This document shows positions 1 to 11,320 of a stretch of 64,000 bases of DNA, in pieces. The DNA is from Cheilinus undulatus (taxonomy: Eukaryota; Chordata; Actinopteri; Labriformes; Labridae). Location of the stretch: positions 37,150,051 to 37,214,050 of the forward strand of contig NC_054872.1 in NCBI RefSeq assembly GCF_018320785.1, in the 5' to 3' direction. The first letter of the stretch is position 1. Every line of letters starts with the position of its first letter. The position numbers and the translations under genes were made by a program. Below the pieces are notes generated by a model. That model saw only the letters and a list, made by a program, of their open reading frames with translations. It did not search any database and had not been told where the DNA came from.

Positions 1-246
1 TCCCTCTAGTGCCATAATGGCTATTTCCAAAAGGCATTGTTAGTTGGTGCAGACTGAAACTGCCTCTGGACACAAATGAAAATCAAGATCCGTTCTCCTA
101 TAGGATCACAAGTACCTGAAGGGCCTCGTGATTCAAAATGTGATCCATCTGTTTTGCATATTTTGACAACTGCCCATGAAACTGTCTAAAAATCAGTTAA
201 TACTTGCTAACATAACCCCTGGTCCAATGGCTCATGTTTGCACATG

Positions 247-1284
247 TACACTATATGGACAAAAGTATTTGGCCACACCTATTAGTTACTGAATTTAAGT
301 GTTTCAATCAGACTTGTTGCCACAGGTGCATAAAATCAATAACTTAGTGATGCAGTCTCCATTTGCAAACATTTGTGATACAAAATGGGTCGTTCTGAAG
401 AGCTCAGTGACTTCAAGAGCTGTACTGTGATGGATGTTACCTTTGCAATGAGACAGTTTGTAAAATATCATCCCTACTGGATATTCCACAATCTGTGAGT
501 GATTTTATTAAAAAGTGGAATCGTTTATGAATAACAGCAACTCAGCCACAAAACTGAAGACCACATAAAATCACAGAGTGGGGTCAACGGCTGTTAAGGC
601 TCAAAGTGTGTAAAAGTTGCCAGCACTGCTGAAGGGTTCCAAACTTCTACTGACATTAATGTAAGCTCAAAAACTGTGTGGCAGGAGCTTCATGAATGGG
701 TCTCCATGGCTGAGCAGCTGCATCTAAGCCTCACATCACCAAGTCCAATGCCAGGTATCAGATGGAGTAGTGTAAAGCACATCAACACTGGACTGTCAAT
801 GGACAAATCTGATTTTAGTGGATGCCAGGAGAATGTAACCTGTCTGATTGCATTGTCGCAGCTGTGAAGTTTGATGGAGGAGGGATAATGGTATATTGCT
901 GTTTTTCAAAGTTTGGGCTAGGGTCCTGATCTCCAGTGAAGGCCAACATTAATGCTTCAGCACACCAAGACATTTTGGACAATGCTATGCTCCCAACAGT
1001 GTGGCAACAGTTTGGGGAAGGCGCTTTTCTATTCCAGCATGACTGTGGCCCAGTGCACAAAGCAAGAACTATAAAGACATGGTTTGATGAGTCCAGTATA
1101 GAAGAACTTGACCGGCCTGCACAGAGCTGCTCTCTACAGAATAAATGGGTGCAAATTCCCACAGAAAACACTCCAAAATCTTGTGGAAAGCTCTCCAAGA
1201 AGAGTGGAGGCTGTTAAAGCTGCAGAAGGGGACCAGTTCTAATGCTACGGTCAGGTGGCCAAATAATTTTGTCCATGTTGTGTA
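247..1284 (+). mobile_element. Tc1/mariner-type element with decayed transposase
   Basis: The left end (CACTATATGGACAAAAGTAT from 249, after a TA) is matched in inverted form near 1255-1282, just before TA at 1283-1284. These look like terminal inverted repeats with a TA target duplication. Inside, a transposase on the plus strand starts at 385 (MGRSEELSDF) and continues in several frames. Recognisable Tc1 blocks include an NASAHQDILDNAMLP-like stretch near 945-1000 and FLFQHDCGPVHKARTIKTWF near 1027-1085. Frame changes and internal stops make it a pseudogene. At about 1.04 kb it is shorter than a typical 1.2-1.6 kb element, so it also carries deletions. Confidence 0.85.
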
Positions 1285-2756
1285 TTTCAGCCCAGTGGGT
1301 AGCCTGTTTAACAACCTTATCCTCCATGTGTGGACTACACAAAACACATAAGAGTTTTTGCCATTCTTAGGATGGTGATCTTTCTTTTTCTTTCTCTTTA
1401 ACCTCGTGTAAGCATGTTAATTTGGACTTGCACAACTGAGTGAGCTGTTTGTTAGTTGAAATTCTACCATGAAAGTGCACTGGGCCTTAACTATGTTAGA
1501 TTATAATTAGTTAAAGCTGTGATTACAGCACTTTTGGCTGCAGTGAAGAGCAGTAACTGTGTTTTGTATTAGAAAGATAGGAGAGGATACTTCCAACAGT
1601 GACTAATTTGTGGTTAGCCACATCTCTAATGTGAATAAGGGTCTAAATAGGAGACAGTGTTCTATTAAGTACAGTACAGGAAGCGTAATCAAACCTAGCA
1701 AAGCTCCATCAGTTCAACCTAGCTTCAGGGCCCTCAGCTAATTTTACTGCTCACTGGAACGTAGCATGTAATACCCAGTGGATGGAGAACGCTTGGTTCA
1801 TTACTGCTGATTAGGAAAAAAAGAATCAAGCTAAATATGTCAACACATGATAACCAGTTAATGTGTTTTTAATTAGCGCCTGCTTCTCTTTTCTCCTGTT
1901 GATTCCTATTCAGAATCCCAGCTCTGCATGCGTTTAATTCCTCCTCCAGCGGCCTCTTGATTAGCCGTTAGCTTCCATTATGTTTTTGAGGGCGGCGGAG
2001 TGACCGAGCAGGGATACAGCTGTTAGATTAAAAGTTGAGTGGGTGAGCTCACTGGCTCGCCTCGTGCATGATTCGAAATGAGGCCCGAGCCAGAGAATCA
2101 TTTTACAATTTAATAAGCTAATAAACCTGATATGGCAAGTAGTTTCAAGTGCCCTTGGGGGGTCAAGGCACAGTTTACAATCCCATTTAAACGCTTGTTC
2201 TATTACCGTGCTGACAAAGGCTTGAACGGGCTCAGAGAAGGAGATGACTGCTTTTTTTTTTGAGGCAGGAACGGTGATACAGCAGATCTGCTACTGCAAA
2301 GGTCATATTCAACACAGGAGGTCAGTCTGATCCAGATTTATTGCATTTTTACCCCTGGAGTCATGCTGTTTCATATTCGACAACCATAATATTAGCATTT
2401 TAGTGTAAAAATGCTATCAAATAAAGGTGAAATATTTCATGTTGTCTCAGTTAAGACACCTCAGCCGTTTAGACTTGAGATTTGTATTCCAGTCATGTCT
2501 GTTGTTTCCCAGCAAGTCAAGAATAATTAAGTTTATGTTTTTATATGATTTTGAAGGTGATAAATAGGGAAAAACACAAATGGTAATGGAGAAGGTGAGT
2601 TTGTATTTCAGCAGTTCATCGGCATCAATACATGGCTTTAGGTTAAAGGGATCGCATACAAACATGGAAGCTTAGGTAGAAGCTGGAAAGCAGGTGTTAC
2701 GTGCAACTCAACTGCCAGACAATGAAAGAAAAGTGGGTCAAGCTACAATATGATTC
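1285..2756. other. Intergenic; no gene seen, possible conserved noncoding stretch
   Basis: No splice-compatible coding structure or recognisable repeat was found here. About 1890-2260 stands out as higher in complexity and GC than its flanks and free of recognisable transposon sequence. It could be a conserved noncoding element, but this is inference from composition only. Confidence 0.3.
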
Positions 2757-3640
2757 TAGGCCCTTTAGTGTCCAAAATCCAATCAGTTCACCCTCAAGTG
2801 TGGGTGAAGGTTTGTGCCAAATTTGGCCAAAAACCTTTAATACATTCCTGAAATATTGATCACAGTGACCTTGGCCTGTTACCTCCAGAATCTATTTGAA
2901 TCCTAGAGTCACAGTAGACATTTGTGTAAAGTTTGAAGAAAATCCCTCAAAGCATTCTTGAGATATTGAATTCACAAGCAAGTGAATTGACCTTTACCCT
3001 GACCTTTGAGGCCAAAAATCTAATTCTGATAGGTTCGTCTTTCAGGCTGAGTGAATATTCTTGCGAGGTTTGAAGAAAGTCTTCTGAAGTGGTTTTGAGA
3101 TATGTTCACAAGAAGAAGATAAAAATCTGTCCCAATGAATTTGATTTTCCAAGATCTCATCAGCTCATCCCTGAGTGGGGTGGACATTTGTGCGAAGAAT
3201 AAAAGCTCTCAAAGAAATGTTGAATATTCCATTCACAAGCAAGGCATGAGCACAAGGTCCAATGATTTTGACTTTGTTCTTACAGTGTACAAAATTCCAT
3301 CAATTCATCCGTGAGTCAGAGTGGACATTTGTTCTAAGTGTAAAGGAAATTCCCAAAAGTGTCCTTAAAACACTGAGTTTGCAAGTAAGTGAAGAACCTA
3401 AGGCACTATGGCCTTGACCTTTGACCATGACCTCAAAATTCTAGTCAGTTCATCCTTGGGTAAGAGTGAACATTTGTGCAAATTTTCAAGAAAATTCCTC
3501 AAAGCATTTGTTAAATATCCCATTCACAAGCAAAGGTTGAGAATGAGACCCAGTGACCTCGACCCGACTTATAAATCACATATTCTTATCAGTTCATCCT
3601 TGAGTCAGAGTAGACCTCTAAGCTAATTTCAAAGATAATC
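2757..3640. repeat. Degenerate tandem repeat, unit about 120-147 bp
   Basis: A phrase like CAGTTCATCCTTGAG recurs near 2783, 3027, 3162, 3300, 3447 and 3589. Each copy is followed by a 'GTGGACATTTGTG...AAGTTTGAAGAAA' phrase and then 'TTCACAAGCAAG'. The copies are strongly diverged and share one orientation. I know similar arrays as a common dispersed fish repeat. There is no coding content. Confidence 0.75.
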
Positions 3641-3669
3641 CTAACCACTTTTTTGTTCTTTACCATCTT

Positions 3670-4290
3670 AAGCTGGGCTTACACCAAAAGATTTTCACAG
3701 TCACAGACTAAAAACTGAAAGTCTTTAGTAAATTTTAGGAGTAATACTGGAGTTACGGCGCACTCCCGTCATCTCTATCGTTAAGTTTAAGGTGGTAATC
3801 TGCGCTGTTTTTTATCAGTCTCTTCCTAGTCTTGGACTTGCAATCATATCAAACCGTTTGATATTATCGCAGTGACGTAACACTATCAACAACCAATAGA
3901 TGAGCTCTGACAACATCGGAAACAGGAAACCTGCCAGTCAAACAACCACAAAAGTGCCAGAGCGGCATGGACGAACAAGAAACACCGGCAGTGAAACGTC
4001 GAAGGCCCCGACCAATATGGACCGTCCAGGAAAAGGAGCGACTGGTGGAGCTGTGGGCAGATCAGCCCAGCCTGTTCGATGTGAGTTGTCCAACATATCA
4101 CAACAGAGTGGCGAAGGAAAAGAGATGGACTGACATTGCAGAAGCCCTGCAAATAAAAAATTGCTAAAAGAATCTAGTCTTGTAAATAGTGACCCTGCAA
4201 GATTCACAGTCTTTGTAAAATCTCAGTCTGAGACTAGGCTGTGACTAAAAACTCTAAAAACTTGTCTTTAGATGTGAGCAGATGTGAGCT
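3670..4290 (+). mobile_element. PIF/Harbinger-like remnant carrying a MADF coding fragment
   Basis: The ends carry loosely inverted segments: 'CACAGTCACAGACTAAAAACT' like sequence near 3697 and 'GGCTGTGACTAAAAACTC' near 4236. Between them lies a short MADF-domain open frame, described separately. PIF/Harbinger elements of fish typically encode a Myb/MADF-type DNA-binding protein beside the transposase. No transposase was seen, so this would be a deleted copy. The family assignment is inference. Confidence 0.5.
3967..4167 (+). pseudogene. Truncated MADF (Myb/SANT-like) DNA-binding domain
   Basis: The 66-codon frame contains a basic stretch (VKRRRPRP), then a MADF signature: WTVQEKERLVELWADQPSLF, the conserved 'L-F-D' turn, a Tyr-His-Asn-Arg stretch and 'RWTDIAEAL'. 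This corresponds to the first two thirds of the roughly 85-residue domain. It ends at a stop after QIKNC, so the last helix and the rest of the protein are missing. It is most likely a leftover of the host transposon and not a working gene. Confidence 0.55.
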
Positions 4291-4601
4291 GATAGTTTTC
4301 CAAGAGTCTTTTCCAAATCTTTTCAAAGTCTTCTGATGTATGGGTAGCATTAGTCAATTTAAAAGACACCTTGAGTTCAGTGTAGTTCCACTAAATCTGA
4401 TCTACTTAAGTTTATTCCCATTGAGATCAAAGATATCAACTTGACCAAGAATGGCACCAGTAATCAGTTTCAAGACAAAAAGAGAATACATTTAAACTCA
4501 CACAGGTAACAATAAACAGTAAGTGCATTACAGTGCAGATCAGTACAGTACAGTTATACAACATCAGCTCAGAGTGGCACAGAAAGTTTTCATTCAAGAG
4601 T

Positions 4602-5434
4602 TTAACTCATTGAGTGCCATTGACGTATATATACGTCAAAGTGTTTTTTCGGCGTCTGGCACAAGGGGGCACTCTCAAGCTCCCTGTGAGTAGTTTTGGG
4701 GCTTCTGGGATACGTAGTCGGAACACTACAGTCGGAAGTGACGGTAGATCAAACATCAGAGGTGGAGACCCTGGGGTCAAAGAGCTGAGCAATCGTTACG
4801 GAGGTAATCTAAGCTAAAAGTTCTAACTTAGACGCTGGAAGAAACTTTAAACTTTTGCCTGAGAAATCGCTTACTCACTGAAAGCGACACTGAACTTAAC
4901 AACAGTGAATCCAGGAATTAGTGCTTTTATTGATCTGCGTCAGCTGGCAAAGAGGCTAAAGAATGCTGCAAGCCCCCCCCCCCCATCCAGTGTGTCGGAG
5001 AAATAAGGCAGCCTCTCGCCAGCTGGATGCATACAGCAACAAGCAGGAGAGGACGTAGAGGCGGTCCAGTTCCAGTGTGAATGGCATGACAGTGACTGGA
5101 AGCATTATTTATTTTACAATAAAATTACATTTGTAATACAATTTTCAGATGTCTTTTTTGTTATTGATGGCAAAACTGTAACATTCAAATCACTGTTCTG
5201 CTTGACAAACTATCTTTCACAAAAATGAATTTTTCTCAGCTTTCTAGAAAAAAAGTGGTCTTTTTGGTGAAACTAGCCTCTATTCCACTTCAGATAAATC
5301 AAGAACGGAACAAGCTACAAAAAAACTTTTTTTCCATGATAAAAAAAGAGAGTTTCTTCTTTCATTTGAGCTATTTGGTGTTTTCAGACTTTAATATAAT
5401 ATATTTATAAAAAGGCTGGCACTCAATGAGTTAA
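4602..5434. mobile_element. piggyBac-type MITE (non-autonomous)
   Basis: A perfect 18-bp inverted pair bounds the element: TTAACTCATTGAGTGCCA at 4602-4619 and its reverse complement at 5417-5434. Both ends include the TTAA that piggyBac elements use as target site. The 833-bp interior has a C-run at 4972-4984 and no transposase frame. The exact terminal repeat suggests fairly recent activity. Confidence 0.85.
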
Positions 5435-6404
5435 GTAGGGATTAGCCTTGGGATATCTGTCTGCCAACAGGATGACCACACAAGGCCACTACTGCTACTC
5501 CCTCCACAATGATACTTCCTAATTCTTGACTTACAGGTGTCTTATCTGAAATATTTTATCTGGTATCTTTTCACTCCCATGTGCTCAAGTTTATGAATTC
5601 CCATTTTGTACTTCAGACTCTGTATGACACTGACCCATTCTGAAACTTATATCAAAAACATGAAGACAAGCTTGTTTTTTGCAAGATTTTCCTTTTTCAG
5701 ACTTCCCACCACATGTTCTAGAGATAATGCATTAATGAGAATGGCCACAAATGCACAGACGACACAAAAACATACATAATAATAACTTTATTAACTTTAT
5801 ACATAATGCCTCTTTGACTATAATAGCTAAAACTGCTGTTAGGGCTTAAAAGCAGTCATTATCAGTTTAAAGGTGCAGGCATCTTTCAGATTCATTCACT
5901 ACCTACAATAAATCAGCTGATGGTCCCAGGATAAACTGACCACCTCACACTATTTAAACATCAACTGCTAACATTTTTGAAGACGTTGGGTGCTTGTGTA
6001 TTTCAAATCTCGAGGGTGCTCACAAACAGAGAAACACATGGAGACCATATTGTCTTTACACGGGCAATTGTCTTAAAAGTAAACTCAACAGATTCAACTT
6101 CCAGTTAGGTTTGAAAATCTTCAGGAAATAGGAACACATTTTAAACTGTAAAACTGCTGTTTGCTAGCATCAGAGTTAGCTCATTCAGTGCTTCTGTTGC
6201 AAATGCGCCTCAGCTTTGACATACTCCATTTGTGCCACGATCCGCACATGAAGTACACTCTGGAGCGAAATGCTCCCCTTCTAGCCAGTCTTTTCAGTTC
6301 CACTCTGCAAGCTCCACTCCGTCCCTGGTGCGTGCCAGAGGCAGCACTCCATGCAGCTCTGCTCAAGATACACTTTGGGTCTATTTTCCAAGTCAGAGCC
6401 ACAC
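5435..6404. other. Intergenic, no gene seen
   Basis: AT-rich sequence with no splice-compatible coding segment and no repeat I can name. Open frames near 6161-6448 run into the following Tc1 relic and are not gene-like. Confidence 0.4.
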
Positions 6405-6885
6405 TGACACTGGACTATGGAGCAGTGGAAACATGCTCAGTGGAGTGACGAATCACACTTCTCTGGAAGTCAGATGGACGAGTCTGGGTTTGGTGGATGG
6501 GTACGGGCTAGGCCACTTATCTCCAGTGAAGGGTAACCTTAATGCTTCAGCATACCAAGACACATGGGACAATGCTATGCTTCCAACTTTGTGACAACAG
6601 CTTGGGGAAGGTCCTTTTCTATTCCAACATGACTGTGCCCCAGTGCACAAAGAAAGGACTATAAAGACATGGTTTGATGAGTCCAGTGTGGATGACCTCT
6701 ACCCCCGTTGAGCACCTTTGGGATGAACTACAACGGAGATTGCAAGCCAGGCCTTCTTGTTCAACATCAGCGCCTGACCTCATAAATGCTCTATAGGATT
6801 GAATGGGCACAAAATCCTACAATAACACTCCAAAACCCTGTGGAAAGCCTACCAAGAAGAGAGGAGGCTGTTACTGACATTGCAT
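6405..6885 (+). mobile_element. Tc1-like transposase fragment, multiply broken
   Basis: The segment shows the middle and end of a Tc1 transposase related to the element at 247-1284. Around 6407-6445 a 'TLDYGAVE/HWTMEQW...QWSDES' region can be read in alternate frames. Then come VKGNLNASAYQDTWDNAMLP near 6528-6590, a 'PVHKERTIKTWF'-like part, and a C-terminal 'NPVESLPRREEAV' near 6835-6871. Stops and frame changes disrupt it, and no terminal inverted repeats were found. Confidence 0.75.
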
Positions 6886-8029
6886 GTTATTTAGTGTCCC
6901 TTTGCCTGCTTGGCTGGGCTGGGACTAACATTATCTTAACTTTGCAACTATCTTTGCTCTTCAGTACACTTGTATTGGAGAAATATTTCACCAGGAGTTT
7001 CTACAACAACATCGCATAATGTGAACAGTTTCAGCTGTGATTGCATTTCCCTATCAGCCTCATGATGACATTACATACAGAGGGTTTAAAGACAGCAAAA
7101 TTCATAATAAAGAACAAGAGTTTTTCCAAAGTGTTTCAAATATTTTGCTAAATTCTTCAACTGTTTTTCTTCTGAGATCAGCCTTGGATTTGAACACCCC
7201 TCTTTTCCTCCCATCAGGGGCCCCATCAGTCATGTGTTTCTTCCTGGAAATTAGTGAAGTTGCAGTGCTTCAAAACAAGGACATTGCTGCTGCTGCTGCT
7301 TGGTTAACACACAGACACATATGTCCTCTAATCTGAGCCGCTTTGAGACACGCTGTTTCATCTCGGTGTTATCAGGGCTGATGAGACCGTCTCGTCTTTC
7401 TGGGTCCACAGCAGCTTCTGTGCGGTGAGTGAAAAGCCTCTCTGATGGCTCTCCTTTATCTTCACATCAAGCGATTTGCTGCTCCTTTCATTTTGATACT
7501 TGTGCCAGATTGTAAAGGGAAACTTCACGAAACTTGCGTCTGGATGACACAGGTTCAGGCTGGAGATTTGCATCCGATCCAAACCACAGACAGCTCTGCT
7601 ACATTTCTTTTCATGCTCTTCTGTATTGTATGTGTGCCATTTATCATCCTTTGTAGTCCTTTGTCAAGTAAGGCCAATACATTTCTTTTTTTACCAACTT
7701 TAAAAAACTCCAGATGCAAGATTGTTGGTGTTGGATCGTCTAATATTTAAGGATTTAAAGAGTTATTCAAAGATAAGATAATCCTTTAAAGTAAAAAATA
7801 TCTCAGGTTTGACACTAAAAATGTGTAAAATCGTATACGAGTTCTAATAAATGTTGAGATAGAGAGCATGTAGTTTTACCTTTGTTTTGGGGATTTTTAC
7901 GTGACCATGACTTCATTCCAAAAGGCAATGGCACCATTATGGAACTAGCTTGAGCAAGCATGTTTATGTTTTTTCATCCTTGACAAAAAAAAGGATGTGA
8001 AACAGATTTCTTTTCTGCTTTTTAGTTTT
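6886..8029. other. Intergenic upstream of csf3r
   Basis: No coding gene was recognised. The part 7330-7620 is GC-balanced and non-repetitive and contains a donor-like GCG|GTGAGTG near 7424. It could be regulatory or an upstream exon, but nothing decides this. Confidence 0.3.
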
Positions 8030-8040
8030 TTGGAGTTTTA

Positions 8041-8118
8041 CAACTGCTGACACAAAGGTCGCTGTGTCAGAGCTCGCAGACGACTCAGCTCGGAGGGAAG
8101 AGTCCACAGGCACGACAC
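8041..8118 (+). other. csf3r: Candidate csf3r 5' noncoding exon 1
   Basis: A GC-richer stretch ends in a consensus donor (CACGACAC|GTAAGT, GT at 8119-8120). It is followed 4.2 kb downstream by a short segment with a clean acceptor and donor, and then by the first coding exon of csf3r. The start is a guess, since no TATA box was seen. Mammalian CSF3R also has 5' noncoding exons. The call rests only on splice-site pattern and position. Confidence 0.4.
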
Positions 8119-9506
8119 GTAAGTTTCCTCAAAACTTTTTAAACCTACTTATTCCACTGCTCTGCTTTGTATGAGAAATAAGACAAAAAAAGGGGAAACA
8201 GTGGCAGGTTTGTCATTGCATTCTGTGTCAAGGATATTGCCAAATCCTGAGAGTGGGCGTTTTGTAACCCCCCAACAGCAACGGGAAAGGAAACACACGG
8301 CAGCTGTGGCAAAATGTACCTCTGCACTGAAACATGACTCACTGAGGCACCAGACTCCATCCAGATAGCAAATTTGCATCAATCCATTAAGAACAAAATT
8401 GTCTGGAACGCTTAAAATAGCCATTTTTATTTTACTTAAGCGTATCAAATTGTTTGTTGTCAAAATACACTCCAGATTTCCTCTCTCCCTGTCCGTCTCT
8501 CCCGGCTGCCTTTTGTCTGAGCCGCAGGCAATTACGTTTTAGTAGTAAGCAGGAATTGTAAAAAAAAAGGAAAGAGAGGGAAAATGAAGGCCTTTATGCA
8601 TGCAGCTGATAAGAAACAGGGAGGAATTCTATTTCCCCCTTTGTCGCTTTAACGCAGACTTCACCAAACAGTTGGTTATTGTGGTCCAAGGGCAGCGAGC
8701 TGAAGTTACAAATTCTCAAAGTAGTAACTCCTCCATGTATGAGACACTAGTTCCACTGAAACTTGGAAGCAGGGAGATGTAAATCTTAAAAAAAATGGTA
8801 TTCAAATTTGTTTTTTTGGCTTTAAAAAGTCAGTCTTTTCACAAGAAACAAGTAGACGTCTCCAACAATGTGGCGAGAATTTTTCAATTTCTCACCAGAA
8901 TCAGTCACAGAGACGAGCACTGAGAGTTACAAGACCACAGGAAGTTTCTCAGTGCTGAGGCCTCACTTACTGACTCTGGGTACAAGCTGCATTAAGACTT
9001 GCTAATGTTTTCAACATTCATACTGAGAAAATGTAGATTTAACTACTTAGAAAATATAGGCACCTTATCTAAGACATGAATAGACACCAAACAGTGTTCA
9101 GCTGCACCATTTCATAGCAAAAGCCTAAAACACACAGTATGTACATTTCACCACCAGGGATCTTTTGATCAAAACAATAACAAAAGAGATATTCTGCTCA
9201 AGTTTTTCTAATCCTGTTGCATCAGCTATACCTACGCTCTGGTTTAAGTTATGGTGTTAAGTCCATACTAAACTCTAGATTGAAACTGTCTAGGTTGTAA
9301 CTTATGTTTCCTCATTGTTTGGTTGCACCACAGAGACGTAAGGTTGATCTTACCTGGCAGAGCTTTGTCGCAGATATGACGTTTTCACTTAATTTCACCA
9401 ATGAAAAGCATTCTTTCAAGCCAGTGTTTATAGATTGCTATTTCTTGTGTCTAATTGTCTCTAAACAGGCTGACAGCTGAAAATAGATTCTGTGAACTGC
9501 CATTAA
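8119..9506. other. Probable csf3r intron 1 sequence, no gene
   Basis: There is no coding structure. An AGCTGATAAGAA GATA-type site lies at about 8604-8615; this is a short motif and only suggestive for a myeloid gene. Confidence 0.3.
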
Positions 9507-10222
9507 AGGGATATTTTGGGATTTTTGAAGTTGGGTCTTATGAGGTGCTTGGCTATAGTAGTGGCATTAGCCTCCAGTGATTTCTGTGAAAGTTGATCAT
9601 GTGGTTATCATGAGCTCAGAGAGATCCGTGGCATAATGGCAGTAGATGAGAACGTTTCATTCGCCTAGTTTAACAAGTTTTACGTAAAAATGTTGGGAAA
9701 CATACAAAGCACTTCATTTCTCCCCAGAAAAAAACCCTCTGTGTTAGGCACAAATTTACAATGCAGCTTTCGGCATTTTGTCTCCTTCCACAGCGCACTG
9801 ATATCCTCTGATCATCTATGTGGGTTAAGATAATATGAAATCCCGAGTAACCTGGTGGTGTAGGTGTGGAAAATGCGAACCCATTCTCGGGAACTCTCCT
9901 GCTCAAAACTTTCAAATGAAGTTTCTCTGCTCTCTCTTTCAGCCCGCTAACTCTTCATTCTTCCTCGGTGTACTCCGGTTCATAAAAATATACTCTCGTA
10001 TCCACAATAAATCTAACCTTGCAAAGCAGATAGATACGCCCATTTCCTTGTTTTTCACTGGTAAATTCATCTTGTTAAGCTCCCATCTGAACCGTTTGGG
10101 CCCGGTTAGAAAGCGACAGGACCAATTAGCGACAAGGGGCAATACTTTCAGGCACAGCAGAGTCGTGGCGTAAACAAGCAGCAGCAAGAGGCCAGTGCAG
10201 TTATGGCAGAAGAGATTAGCGT

Positions 10223-10294
10223 GTTATCGCTGTTATTAGCTTTTTATCAGAACTTGACGACATTTCTTCATTAAAAGAAGAACAAAGAACAGCA
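10223..10294 (+). pseudogene. RecQ-like helicase N-terminal exon fragment inside a repeat
   Basis: The frame reads VIAVISFLSELDDISSLKEE and then QRTA, and ends exactly at a consensus donor (AGCA|GTAAGT, GT at 10295). The 'L-K-E-E-Q' stretch resembles the region just ahead of the helicase core in transposon-associated RecQ-type helicases of fish. Only this exon was found in the window. The upstream ATG at 10203 is in another frame, so it is presumably dead. Confidence 0.4.
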
Positions 10295-10530
10295 GTAAGT
10301 TGTTTCCTTTTGAAAAACGACAAAAGTCGAGTACTTACATGTCTACAGTCGCCATGTTTCGCGTTATTCACCGTAGCTGCTCACACACAGCTCGACAGCA
10401 GCTACATCACATGTTTTGTTACTCTGACTGGCCCGTAGAGATGTGACAGACAGAACGTTCATCCAATCACACTCCGAGATTTTTTTTCAAAGCCTCTGCC
10501 TTTTCTCAAACATTTCCTATTGAAGCTGTC

Positions 10531-10559
10531 CCAGATGGATGTTTGAAACATCCATCTGG
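10531..10559. repeat. Near-perfect hairpin, 14-bp arms, 1-nt loop
   Basis: CCAGATGGATGTTT is followed by one base and then by its exact reverse complement. It sits about 25 bp from the right end of the surrounding dispersed element, so it is probably a subterminal palindrome of that element. Confidence 0.85.
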
Positions 10560-10586
10560 CATGTCAGGTTACTGTAAATCATCATC

Positions 10587-11142
10587 ATCATCACTCTAGT
10601 CCAAAGCACTCATATTATTTTTGTTGGGATGGGGAGGGGTCCACATCAGCACCATTGAGAGGTGCTAGAATAATACGTGCTTTCCACATCAGCCTCCAAA
10701 AGTCCCCAGAACACCAGAAAAAGTCGCTAGATTTATCGGCAGTCACTTTTTAAAAAATAGTCCCTAGAGGGCTGAAAAAAGAAGTGAAAAGTGAGGTTGC
10801 AATTTTTAACCTTGATCCAAACCATTAACTTTTCAAAAATCTCATGCCATTAGCATTTATACAGGCCAAAATATTGACTATTAAAACTTACAAAGTGGTT
10901 AAAAGGACCCAAATGGGTCCCTGGGATGCCCAGAGGGTTAATGTTATACCATCAACCGCAAGTCCCAAATGCTTGGTGTTCCTGTGGTAGATGGGTGTGG
11001 AAAGAAGATCATCCCTATTAATCAGTCAATCAAATAAACACGAAACAAAAAAAAAAGAAAACGGCTCCCAAAAGGGAGTCAGATCTTATCGTTGACATAA
11101 AAGATCCAGCTCTTTGAACCAGCCTGTTAATGAACGACACAT
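10587..11142. other. Intronic or intergenic, no gene; fragment of another repeat near 10860-10940
   Basis: The stretch 'AAAAGGACCCAAATGGGTCC' followed by 'GCCCAGAGGGTTAA' resembles one end of a common fish element that terminates in TTAA. I could not find its partner end. Confidence 0.3.
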
Positions 11143-11320
11143 CAGTAGAGCCACTGTGGCTCGGTAGGTAGAGTTGGTGGGCGATTAATCAGAAGATCGG
11201 GGATCAAATTGTTGATGTTTCCTTGTGCAAGACACTCAACTCCAAACTGCTGTCACTGCTGTGCCACAAAGTGCCATGTGAATCTTAATTGATGCATATA
11301 AAAGGGCTTTGTTTAAACTA
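11143..11320 (+). mobile_element. tRNA-derived SINE
   Basis: An A-box-like GTGGCTCGGTAGGTAGAG is followed about 30 bp later by a B-box-like GGGGATCAAATTG. Then comes the fish-SINE body phrase 'TTCCTTGTGCAAGACACTCA'. The tRNA part is degenerate and is not a functional tRNA gene. Confidence 0.6.

Larger units (their letters stand above)
9507..10586 (+). mobile_element. Dispersed element with helicase-like exon and terminal hairpin
   Basis: The segment starts with TTAAAGGGATATTTTGGGAT, a phrase I know as a widespread fish repeat. It ends with a hairpin at 10531-10559 followed by GGTTACTGTAA. Near its right side is a short exon-like frame resembling the N-terminus of RecQ-like helicases found in fish repeats, described separately. 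No transposase was recognised, and the superfamily is left open. Confidence 0.45.

Noticed and set aside
11143-11215. tRNA gene
   Set aside because: Only a diverged tRNA-like head of a SINE; no intact cloverleaf could be drawn.
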